Source of the DNA: Micropepsaceae bacterium
GTDB lineage: Bacteria; Pseudomonadota; Alphaproteobacteria; Micropepsales; Micropepsaceae
Assembly: GCA_025450355.1 (NCBI GenBank)
Contig: JANWHR010000245.1
Coordinates: forward strand, 1-6,179
DNA length: 6,179 bases
Direction: 5' to 3'
Shown: one piece after another, positions 1 to 5,906 of the stretch
How positions within the stretch are numbered: the first letter of the stretch is position 1
Layout: each line of letters starts with the position of its first letter
Notes under the pieces: generated by a model
What the model saw: the letters and a program-made list of their open reading frames with translations, nothing else
Told to the model about the DNA's origin: nothing
The model's database searches: none
Made by a program: the position numbers and the translations under genes

Positions 1-809
1 CGCAGCCATTTCACATTCATGTTGCCTTCGTAACCCGGCAGGAACAGCCGCATCGGATACCCGTTCCACGGCACGATGGGCTCGCCGTTCTGATAAAAGG
101 CGATCATCGCGTCATCGAGCATCTTTCCCATCGGGATGGAGCGCTGCATCGACACGCCATCCGCGCCTTCGGCAATCACCCAGGAAGCCCTCGGATCGAC
201 TCCGGCTTCGTCGAGCAGGGTGGAGACGCGGATGCCGCCCCATTCCGAACAGGACAGCAGCCCATGAAGTTGCTGCACGTTCCCCTGCAGCGGCGTCTTC
301 GACCACATCGGTGCGGAATTGCCACCGCATTCAAGAAACCGCACGTGCGATTCCCTGGGATAGCGCATCAGGTCGTTGAGCGAGAATTCCAGCGGCTGCC
401 GCACCATGCCGTGAATGACCAGCCTGTGCTTGTCCGGATCGATGTCGGGAGCGCCGGACCGCGCGACGACATAATGCACTCCGTTCGGCGTGATGATGCC
501 ATCCAGCATATGATGCGGGGTACGCGCCTGCGCCGTTCCGATGCCGTTGTTCTGCACCACCAGATGGGCAATTTTCCCGGCTTCAAAATGCGACGGTGTC
601 GAGTAGGGCGGAATGGGCGCGCCGACAGTCATGCTCCACGGATCATTGACCAGCGGTTCGGCGCCTGCGCTGGCAATCCCGGCGACGCTCACCGTTGCCG
701 CCGCGCCGGCCAAAACGACACCCGATGAAAGCAGCGCCCGCCGGTCGAGCAGACCATTGCCGGCGACCTGCTGGACGTCACCCCCGTGCTTTCCGCGTGA
801 ACCAGCCAT
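1..809 (-). CDS. soxC: SoxC-type sulfite dehydrogenase, molybdopterin subunit (partial, C-terminus beyond left edge)
   Basis: The 269 visible N-terminal residues match the sulfite oxidase/SoxC molybdoenzyme family. Family members run to roughly 400-430 residues, so the C-terminal dimerisation domain lies outside the window. An N-terminal twin-arginine signal is visible: LDRRALL (residues 21-27), a hydrophobic stretch to about 45, and an ASA cleavage site at 46-48. This fits export of the folded molybdenum enzyme to the periplasm. The Mo-binding domain has FLECGGNS (158-165), with Cys161 as expected Mo ligand, then LLSCSEWGG (184-192) and YEGNMNVKWL at the window end. In known systems SoxC pairs with a dihaem cytochrome SoxD to oxidise SoxY-bound sulfane sulfur. 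A SorA-like sulfite dehydrogenase is the alternative. ATG at 809 is chosen for its Shine-Dalgarno GGGAGG (815-820), 5 bases upstream. soxD, if present, would be left of the window. Confidence 0.9.
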   Translation of the reverse strand, partial: MAGSRGKHGGDVQQVAGNGLLDRRALLSSGVVLAGAAATVSVAGIASAGAEPLVNDPWSMTVGAPIPPYSTPSHFEAGKIAHLVVQNNGIGTAQARTPHHMLDGIITPNGVHYVVARSGAPDIDPDKHRLVIHGMVRQPLEFSLNDLMRYPRESHVRFLECGGNSAPMWSKTPLQGNVQQLHGLLSCSEWGGIRVSTLLDEAGVDPRASWVIAEGADGVSMQRSIPMGKMLDDAMIAFYQNGEPIVPWNGYPMRLFLPGYEGNMNVKWL

Positions 810-814
810 TGCAT

Positions 815-820
815 CCTCCC
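815..820 (-). promoter_or_regulatory. Strong ribosome binding site for soxC
   Basis: Read on the minus strand the sequence is GGGAGG followed by ATGCA and then the soxC ATG at 809. An overlapping ATG at 814-812 is in a different frame and sits directly against the Shine-Dalgarno sequence, so it is not the soxC start. The 5-base spacing supports the ATG at 809. Confidence 0.75.
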
Positions 821-832
821 TGCGAGATCAAG

Positions 833-838
833 ATCATA
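833..838 (-). promoter_or_regulatory. Possible -10 element for soxC
   Basis: On the minus strand, TATGAT matches the sigma70 -10 consensus at five of six positions. It lies 23 bases upstream of the soxC ATG in the 55-base gap after the M61 gene. No convincing -35 hexamer is seen at 16-18 bases spacing. soxC may therefore have its own weak or activator-dependent promoter, or may simply be read through from the M61 gene. Confidence 0.25.
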
Positions 839-864
839 CTAGCCAAAAGGCTTTCCCGACGCAC

Positions 865-2790
865 TCATTTTGCAGCCAGAATAGCGTCGAGTAGTCGCGG
901 AGCGCCGTTCGCCTCGAGGTGCGGGTAGCGCAGGCCGCCGTGATAATCGATTCTGACGGTGCGATAACGGTCACCATTCTTCACGATGAATTCAATCCCA
1001 TCGGCCGAAGTCCGGCTGTTCTTGACGATGGTCTTCAGCCGGTCACCGTCATAGGCGACACCGTTCACCGCGATCAGTTGCGTACCGACCGTCAGGCCAG
1101 CCTGAAACGCCGGTCCTTCCCAGAGCACATCCGTCAGTTTCGCCTCGCGCCCGACGATGAAGCCGAGTGAATAGGTGAGATCAGTCACCTTGCGCCGCGC
1201 CTCCGCGGCTTTGGAGAAATCCGTCGGCGTGTCATTATAGACCAGCCGGTAACCACCGCGGGTAATGCCGTCCAGCGGGGCGCCCTCTCCCACCGATTCC
1301 AGACGCTGATGCAGGAATGCGGCCCAGTCATGCGGTGCGACCGCGTTCAGTGTCCGGACCACATCACCATAGTTGTAGGTCGCGTCGCGATATGAGCCGT
1401 CCTCGATGCCGAAGAACGCGCGCGCGAAATCGTCCAGCGATTTGCTGCCCTGCGAGACTTGCCGGATCAGCGTGTCGGCATCCAGCCAGATCAATTCGCC
1501 TTCGGAGTAATAATCTTCCGCGCGTTGCCAACTGCGCCACGGCAGGGGCCGGCGCATGGCGATGATCGGGTCGTTGGTGGTGTCGGCCAGCGGGCGCCAT
1601 TCCCGTCCCTTGCGGTTGTCATAGGCGGCAGCCGTCGCGGCAATCGCGTCCAGCGCCTGCTGCCTCGTCAGCAATCCGGCGCGCGCCGCAAGCACGTAAC
1701 CCCAATATTGCGTCTGGCCCTCATAGACCCACAGCAGTGAATCGCGCATGGGCACATTGAAATTGGCCGTCCACAGATCCGCCGGGCGGCGGAATTTGCC
1801 GTTCCAGGAATGGGTGAATTCATGCGGCAGCAGATCGCGCGTGTCGGCGTTCTTGTCCCATTCGGTGAAATAGTTCGGCACCGTGCCGTTCTCACTCGAA
1901 CGGTGATGTTCCAGTCCGATTCCGCCCATCGTGTCGGTCAGCGCCAGCAGGAAATCGTAATGGTCGTAGTGATGCGCGCCAAACAGCCTGTAAGCCTGGG
2001 AAACCAGATTGCGATGCAGCGCGATCTGTTCGGGGGTGAACTCCAGCTCATCGGCGCGATCGGCCATGATGTTGAGCCACACCGGCACGGGCGCGTCGCT
2101 CAACTGGACGCGCCGGAAATTGCGGCCGGCGAACAGCGGCGAATCCACCAGCGTATCGAGATCGACGGCTTTGAACCGATCGACCGCGCCTCTGGTTTCG
2201 GTCTCCAGCGCCGTGCCGAATTGCCAGCCGTCCGGAAGCTTCAGGCCGGGCTGAACCGTAATCCGGCGTGCGTTGAATCCGGCGGGATACAGCACAACCT
2301 CGTTCCATTGCAGATTGAGCATGTCCGGAGTCATGACCATCCGGCCCTGATCGCCATCGGTGGCGGTCGCGATTTCGAAATCCACATCGAGCGCAGTGAC
2401 GCCGGAGGGAACATTCACATGCAGGGCGTAGACATCGACGGGATCACGCGCCCATTCCAGCCGCGCATTGCCGGCCCGAACGGAAATCCCGGTCAGTTGT
2501 TCGATACGCCCCGAAGGCGAGTGATTGCCGGGGAGCCAACGCGGATAGAGCAGCGTGGCCGGCGTTCCGGCCGCCACCGGTATGGATTCATGAACGCGAA
2601 AGATATGGCGTACGATATCCGTCGCATCGACGTCGATCCGGATTGTGCCGGGATAGGGAACATCTTTCGGCGCTGGAATCTGTGGCACGGCGGCGTCCTG
2701 CGCCATGGCCGCACCCGACAGCAGGACCATTGAACCGATCAGAATTGCGCCTTTCCCGGAAACCCTCCTCCCCCGAACGGGCCGGCACAA
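865..2790 (-). CDS. M61 family metallopeptidase with C-terminal PDZ domain, secreted
   Basis: A 641-residue protein of the M61 (glycyl aminopeptidase-like) zinc peptidase family, about full length. Residues 1-30 form a Sec signal peptide: a basic n-region, the hydrophobic stretch AILIGSMVLLSG, and cleavage after AMA (28-30). An N-terminal beta-rich M61 domain follows. The catalytic region has GGIGLEHHRSS (289-299), then HEFTHSWNGK (323-332) with zinc ligands His323 and His327 and catalytic Glu324. WVYEGQTQYWG (354-364) supplies the likely third ligand, Glu357. YYSEGELIWLDADTLIR (427-443) is another family block. A PDZ domain spans about 538-610 (YSLGF, GPAFQAGL, LIAVNG). The enzyme probably trims peptides in the periplasm; its substrate cannot be read from sequence. 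The start is uncertain: TTG at 2790 gives the complete signal peptide, an in-frame TAG lies six codons upstream, and ATG at codon 21 would leave a very short signal. soxC follows 55 bases downstream on the same strand. Confidence 0.92.
   Translation of the reverse strand: MCRPVRGRRVSGKGAILIGSMVLLSGAAMAQDAAVPQIPAPKDVPYPGTIRIDVDATDIVRHIFRVHESIPVAAGTPATLLYPRWLPGNHSPSGRIEQLTGISVRAGNARLEWARDPVDVYALHVNVPSGVTALDVDFEIATATDGDQGRMVMTPDMLNLQWNEVVLYPAGFNARRITVQPGLKLPDGWQFGTALETETRGAVDRFKAVDLDTLVDSPLFAGRNFRRVQLSDAPVPVWLNIMADRADELEFTPEQIALHRNLVSQAYRLFGAHHYDHYDFLLALTDTMGGIGLEHHRSSENGTVPNYFTEWDKNADTRDLLPHEFTHSWNGKFRRPADLWTANFNVPMRDSLLWVYEGQTQYWGYVLAARAGLLTRQQALDAIAATAAAYDNRKGREWRPLADTTNDPIIAMRRPLPWRSWQRAEDYYSEGELIWLDADTLIRQVSQGSKSLDDFARAFFGIEDGSYRDATYNYGDVVRTLNAVAPHDWAAFLHQRLESVGEGAPLDGITRGGYRLVYNDTPTDFSKAAEARRKVTDLTYSLGFIVGREAKLTDVLWEGPAFQAGLTVGTQLIAVNGVAYDGDRLKTIVKNSRTSADGIEFIVKNGDRYRTVRIDYHGGLRYPHLEANGAPRLLDAILAAK
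2763..2774 (-). promoter_or_regulatory. Shine-Dalgarno-like purine tract inside the M61 signal-peptide coding region
   Basis: The minus strand reads GGGGGAGGAGGG across codons 6-10 of the M61 frame as started at TTG 2790. This is the best ribosome-binding-like sequence near the gene start, yet no in-frame ATG, GTG or TTG follows at 5-10 bases. The next candidate codons are ATT (codon 16, about 17 bases on) and ATG (codon 21, about 32 bases on). The tract may be coincidental Gly/Arg coding sequence or may point to an unusual start. Confidence 0.3.
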
Positions 2791-2825
2791 CGGCAGCGTC
2801 AGCCAAGCCTATCATCTTCGGCGAT

Positions 2826-2838
2826 CCCTCGCTGAGGG
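2826..2838. repeat. Small inverted repeat in the divergent intergenic region
   Basis: CCCTC-GCT-GAGGG is a perfect 5-base inverted repeat with a 3-base centre. It lies 36 bases upstream of the M61 TTG and just left of the candidate rplY -35 at 2845. It could form a small hairpin in the M61 leader or serve as a protein-binding site. It is short enough to arise by chance in GC-rich DNA. Confidence 0.3.
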
Positions 2839-2844
2839 CCGAGG

Positions 2845-2873
2845 TTGCCAGTCCCCTGCCCTTTGGTTACAAG
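2845..2873 (+). promoter_or_regulatory. Candidate sigma70-type promoter for the rplY-pth-ychF-maoC operon
   Basis: TTGCCA (2845-2850; 5 of 6 to TTGACA) is followed after exactly 17 bases by TACAAG (2868-2873; 4 of 6 to TATAAT). Transcription would begin near 2880, leaving a leader of about 70 bases before the rplY ATG. It is the best-spaced pair I found in the 160-base divergent gap (2791-2950). That gap otherwise holds only the small inverted repeat, and I found no equally good promoter pointing toward the M61 gene. Confidence 0.4.
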
Positions 2874-2950
2874 CCTGCGCTTTCGGATTTCTGCGCCGCG
2901 GACAGGACGTGGCGTACACATCAGCCACACCTGTTCACCGGATCACGCCC

Positions 2951-3679
2951 ATGCGCGAAACACTGGATTTGAAAGTCGAACCCCGCGGCAAAACCGGAAA
3001 AGGTGCCGCCTATCAGACGCGCAAATCCGGGCTGATCCCCGGAATCGTCTATGGCGGGGCAGATGCTCCGGTCCTGGTGCAGGTCGATGAGCACACACTG
3101 ACGCGGATGCACAGCACGGGCGCCTTCCTGCAAACCCTGGTGATGCTGGAAATCGCCGGCCAGAAGACCCGTGTCATTCCCCGCGCCGTACAACTCGATC
3201 CGGTCACAGACCGTCCGGTGCATGTCGATTTTCTGCGGTTGACTCCGGGTGGCAGGGTTTCGCTGGAAATTCCCGTTCATTTTCGCGGGCATGAGAATTC
3301 GCCCGGGCTGAAGCGCGGCGGCGTGCTGAACATCGTCCGCCACGAGGTCGCCATGCTCTGTCCGGTCGATAACATCCCCGAATTCATCGAAGGCGATCTT
3401 TCGGGCCTCGACATCGGCAACAGCATTCACATTTCGGCCTTCAACCTGCCTGAGGGGGTGAAGCCGATGATCCGGGAGCGTGATTTTACCGTCGCGACGA
3501 TCGCACAGCCCACGACCTATACCGACGAAGTGACCGCCGCGGCCGCGGCCGTGGAAGGGGAGGAAGCCGCAACTCCGGCCGAGGGCGCCGAGCCTGGCGC
3601 CGCCGCAACGCCCGCGCCTGGCGCCGCAGCGCCGGCTGCCAGGGCGCCCGCTGGCGGAAAGGCCCCGGAAAAGAAGTAG
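2951..3679 (+). CDS. rplY: 50S ribosomal protein L25/general stress protein Ctc
   Basis: A 242-residue long-form L25 (Ctc/TL5 type) that binds 5S rRNA in the large ribosomal subunit. Residues 1 to about 92 form the L25 RNA-binding domain, with the start-region signature of basic residues plus TGKGAA (15-20) and GLIPGIVYGG (27-36). DPVTDRPVHVDFLRL (83-97) is the family hallmark joining to the C-terminal TL5 domain (about 98-187). Residues 195-242 are a disordered Ala/Pro/Glu-rich tail ending GGKAPEKK, as in many alphaproteobacterial homologues. The frame stays open to 2705, but ATG 2951 is chosen because the L25 domain begins immediately there and the upstream translation has no family similarity. 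The Shine-Dalgarno before it is weak (only GGA, near 2940). The gene is first in a plus-strand operon, with pth 56 bases downstream. Confidence 0.94.
   Translation: MRETLDLKVEPRGKTGKGAAYQTRKSGLIPGIVYGGADAPVLVQVDEHTLTRMHSTGAFLQTLVMLEIAGQKTRVIPRAVQLDPVTDRPVHVDFLRLTPGGRVSLEIPVHFRGHENSPGLKRGGVLNIVRHEVAMLCPVDNIPEFIEGDLSGLDIGNSIHISAFNLPEGVKPMIRERDFTVATIAQPTTYTDEVTAAAAAVEGEEAATPAEGAEPGAAATPAPGAAAPAARAPAGGKAPEKK
3593..3627 (+). repeat. In-frame direct repeat in the rplY C-terminal tail
   Basis: CCTGGCGCCGC occurs at 3593-3603 and again at 3617-3627, a period of 24 bases or eight codons, encoding PGAAATPA followed by PGAAAPAA. The surrounding tail is low-complexity GCC/GCG/CCG sequence. Such in-frame repetition fits tail growth by replication slippage without loss of the reading frame. 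Confidence 0.6.
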
Positions 3680-3735
3680 GCGCGATCTCTGCTCGCAGGA
3701 ACCTGGCCGTCACAACCGTCGGATCGGCCGCAGTT

Positions 3736-4359
3736 ATGACGGACATTCCGCTGCTGATCGCAGGCCTTGGCAACCCCGGCGAGAGTTACGCGCGGCACCG
3801 GCACAATGTCGGATTCATGGCCGCCGAAGCGATTGCCGAACGGCACCGCTTCGCGCCCTGGCGGCCGCGCTATCGCGGATTGATCGCGGAAGGCGCGCTT
3901 TCCGGACGAAGGACACTGCTGCTGAAACCGATGACCTATCTGAACGACAGCGGCGGTTCTGTGGGTGACGCCGCGCGCTATCTGAAGCTGCCGCTGGACT
4001 CGGTTGTTGTGCTGCATGACGAGCTGGACCTTGTACCCGGCAAACTGCGGATGAAGACCGGCGGCAGCGATGCGGGCCATAATGGTTTGCGCTCGATCAC
4101 CGCGTCGCTGGGTGCGGATTACCGCCGCGTCCGCATCGGAATTGGTCATCCGGGCGCACCCGCAGTGCTGAGCTACGTGCTGCACAATTTTTCGAAGGCG
4201 GACAAAGAATGGCTGGCGCCACTGCTGGACGCGATTGCCGAAGCGGCACCGCTGCTTGCCCGCAATGACGATGCCGGATTCATGAACCGCGTCGCCCTGC
4301 TGACCCGTCCGCCAAAACCGCCCAAGCCCAAACCTGCGGAGAACGGACATGGGGTTTAA
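3736..4359 (+). CDS. pth: Peptidyl-tRNA hydrolase (Pth)
   Basis: A 207-residue bacterial Pth, a cytoplasmic esterase that releases the peptide from peptidyl-tRNA that has dropped off the ribosome and so recycles tRNA. All expected active-site features are visible: GLGNPG (10-15) with Asn13, RHNVGF (22-27) with catalytic His23, KPMTYLNDSG (64-73) with Met66 and Asn70, HDELDLVPGK (94-103) with Asp95, and GHNGLRSI (114-121) with Asn116. These correspond to E. coli Asn10, His20, Asn68, Asp93 and Asn114. RVRIGIGHP (131-139) follows. The C-terminus carries a Pro/Lys-rich extension (191-200). ATG 3736 fits the family N-terminus, although the Shine-Dalgarno upstream is poor, as for rplY. The last 11 bases overlap ychF; a pth-ychF pairing is common in proteobacteria. 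Confidence 0.97.
   Translation: MTDIPLLIAGLGNPGESYARHRHNVGFMAAEAIAERHRFAPWRPRYRGLIAEGALSGRRTLLLKPMTYLNDSGGSVGDAARYLKLPLDSVVVLHDELDLVPGKLRMKTGGSDAGHNGLRSITASLGADYRRVRIGIGHPGAPAVLSYVLHNFSKADKEWLAPLLDAIAEAAPLLARNDDAGFMNRVALLTRPPKPPKPKPAENGHGV
4338..4341 (+). promoter_or_regulatory. Ribosome binding site for ychF inside the pth 3' end
   Basis: GGAG at 4338-4341 lies 7 bases upstream of the ychF ATG at 4349, within the pth coding sequence. It supports that start over the out-of-frame ATG at 4360, which immediately follows the pth stop codon. Confidence 0.6.
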
Positions 4360-5446
4360 ATGCGGCATTGTGGGCCTGCCAAATATCGGCAAGTCCACCC
4401 TGTTCAACGCCATGACACAGGCGGGTTCTGCCGAAGCCGCGAATTACATGTTCAGCACCGTGCAGCCGAACGTCGGCGATGTGGCTGTTCCCGATTCACG
4501 GCTCGATGCACTGGCCGAAATCGCCAAATCGGCGAAAATCGTTCCAACCCGCATCGGCTTTGTCGATATTGCGGGCCTCGTGCGTGGCGCCTCCAAAGGC
4601 GAAGGTCTTGGCAACCAGTTCCTTGCCGCCATTCGTGAATCCGACGCAATCCTGCACGTCTTGCGCTGTTTCGAGGGCGGCGGCGTAACCCACGTGGAGT
4701 CGAAAATCGATCCGGTGTCGGACGCCGAAACCGTCGAAACGGAGTTGATGCTCTCCGACCTTGAAAGCCTGGAACGCCGCATCCTTCCTCTGGAGAAGCG
4801 CGCCAAGGGCGGCGACAAGGAAGCCGAGCCGCAATACCGGCTGATGCAGAAAGCGCTGGATCTGTTGCGCGAGGGATTGCCTGCGCGACAGGTACAATTG
4901 ACGCCGGAGGAGCGTGCGCCCTTCCGGCAACTGGGATTGTTGACCGAAAAGCCGGTGCTCTATGTCTGCAATGTGGACGAAGCGTCGGCCGCCAATGGCA
5001 ACGGGCATTCCCGGCGTGTCGCCGAACTCGCGAAGAAGGAGGGCGCCGGAACCATCGTCATTTCCGCGCGCATCGAGGAAGAACTGACGCAACTGCCCAC
5101 CGCGGAGAGGGACGAATTCCTCGCCTCTCTTGAACTTAAGGAACCCGGCCTGAATCGCCTGATCCGGGCCGGTTACGACCTCCTCGGACTGATCACATTT
5201 TTCACCGCTGGACCGAAGGAGGCGCGCGCCTGGACCGTCGGGAAGGGCGCTCGTGCCCCGCGAGCCGCCAGCGTCATCCATTCCGATTTCGAGAAAGGTT
5301 TCATCCGCGCCGAAGTGATTGCCTATGATGATTATGTCGCCCATGGCGGGGAAGCGGGCGCGCGCGAAGCCGGGAAATTCCGCCTCGAAGGCAAGGAATA
5401 TGTGGTGAAAGACGGGGACGTCATGCATTTCCGCTTCAATGTCTGA
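4349..5446 (+). CDS. ychF: Redox-regulated/ribosome-binding ATPase YchF (Obg-family, OLA1-like)
   Basis: A 365-residue P-loop ATPase of the Obg/YchF group, near the 363 of E. coli. It starts MGFKCGIVGLPN, exactly the family N-terminus. Visible parts in order: P-loop GLPNIGKST (9-17); switch I region NYMFSTVQPN (32-41); G3 DIAGLVRGASKGEGLGNQF (73-91); RCFEGGGVTHV (106-116) with His115, a conserved His of the group; a coiled-coil insertion at about 130-190; and the altered G4 motif NVDE (208-211), which explains ATP rather than GTP preference. A C-terminal TGS domain spans about 282-365 and includes HSDFEKGFIRAEVI (311-324) and DGDVMHFRFNV. YchF binds ribosomes and is tied to stress responses. 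The switch I segment reads NYMF where NYPF is usual. The gene overlaps pth by 11 bases and the next gene by 8, so coupled translation is likely. Confidence 0.97.
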   Translation: MGFKCGIVGLPNIGKSTLFNAMTQAGSAEAANYMFSTVQPNVGDVAVPDSRLDALAEIAKSAKIVPTRIGFVDIAGLVRGASKGEGLGNQFLAAIRESDAILHVLRCFEGGGVTHVESKIDPVSDAETVETELMLSDLESLERRILPLEKRAKGGDKEAEPQYRLMQKALDLLREGLPARQVQLTPEERAPFRQLGLLTEKPVLYVCNVDEASAANGNGHSRRVAELAKKEGAGTIVISARIEEELTQLPTAERDEFLASLELKEPGLNRLIRAGYDLLGLITFFTAGPKEARAWTVGKGARAPRAASVIHSDFEKGFIRAEVIAYDDYVAHGGEAGAREAGKFRLEGKEYVVKDGDVMHFRFNV

Positions 5447-5906
5447 ACGCCTGCATTTCGGGGATTTCCGGGCAGGTCAGGTCTATTCCCTCGGAACGCA
5501 TCACCTGACGGCCAAAGAGATCGTCGAATTCGCCAGCGAATTCGACCCGCAGCCGCAGCATCTTGATCCGGAAGCGGCGAAATCTTCCATCCTCGGCGCA
5601 CTGGCCGCGAGCGGTTGGCATCTTTGCGCACTCGCCATGCGGATGATTGTCGATGGGCTGTTCCGCAACTCTGCCAGCATGGGCTCGCCGGGCGTGGAAG
5701 AAGTGCAATGGCGGCGGCCCGCCTATGCCGGCGATCTCTTGCAACTCGATGCCGAAGTCCTGGACACGCGGGAATCCTCGCGACCGGACCGCGGCTATAT
5801 TCGATGCCGCTTCACCATGACGCGCGCAGGCAAAAACGGCGAGCGCGAGCGCGTCATGCTGTTCGTGTCCTCCGTCATCATGGGCCGCGGGCAGGACAGC
5901 GCGTGA
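5439..5906 (+). CDS. MaoC family dehydratase, first of a tandem pair
   Basis: A 155-residue single hot-dog-fold protein of the MaoC/(R)-specific enoyl-CoA hydratase family, cytoplasmic. The hydratase motif is FASEFDPQPQHLD (31-43), with likely catalytic Asp36 and His41, followed by GALAASGWH (53-61) lining the acyl-binding helix. GSPGVEEVQWRRPAYAGD (82-99) matches the family's second conserved block. Members usually hydrate trans-2-enoyl-CoA or a related thioester; the actual substrate cannot be read from sequence. Gln40 occupies a place more often held by a hydrophobic residue in DPQPFH-type homologues, including the neighbour. ATG 5439 overlaps the ychF stop by 8 bases and has no clear Shine-Dalgarno, suggesting translation coupled to ychF. 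The C-terminus is complete at TGA 5904-5906. Confidence 0.9.
   Translation: MSERLHFGDFRAGQVYSLGTHHLTAKEIVEFASEFDPQPQHLDPEAAKSSILGALAASGWHLCALAMRMIVDGLFRNSASMGSPGVEEVQWRRPAYAGDLLQLDAEVLDTRESSRPDRGYIRCRFTMTRAGKNGERERVMLFVSSVIMGRGQDSA

Noticed and set aside
264..728. A 154-codon plus-strand open frame antisense to soxC
   Set aside because: The minus strand carries the Mo-binding FLECGGNS motif and a Tat signal in one continuous frame; the plus-strand translation resembles nothing.
841..852. AGCC-AAAA-GGCT as a terminator between the M61 gene and soxC
   Set aside because: The stem is only 4 bases and no T-run follows on the minus strand, so it is too weak to call an intrinsic terminator.
1810..2733. 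A 307-codon plus-strand open frame antisense to the M61 peptidase
   Set aside because: It lies wholly opposite a gene with clear zinc-peptidase motifs, and its translation shows no recognisable domain. Long antisense frames are expected in GC-rich coding DNA with strong third-position bias.
2705..2950. N-terminal extension of rplY up to 2705
   Set aside because: The frame is open but the added sequence overlaps the M61 gene start and the candidate promoter, and the L25 domain begins right at the ATG at 2951.
3680..3735. Terminator or separate promoter between rplY and pth
   Set aside because: I see neither a stable hairpin with a T-run nor a convincing -35/-10 pair in these 56 bases; the genes are best read as one operon.
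3517..4413. A 298-codon minus-strand open frame across the rplY end and pth
   Set aside because: It crosses two well-supported genes and the gap between them, and ends in Ala/Pro-rich sequence mirrored from the rplY tail. No independent support.
4496..5428. A 310-codon minus-strand open frame antisense to ychF
   Set aside because: The opposite strand encodes an unmistakable YchF along its full length. The antisense translation has no motif, and the open frame is explained by codon bias.
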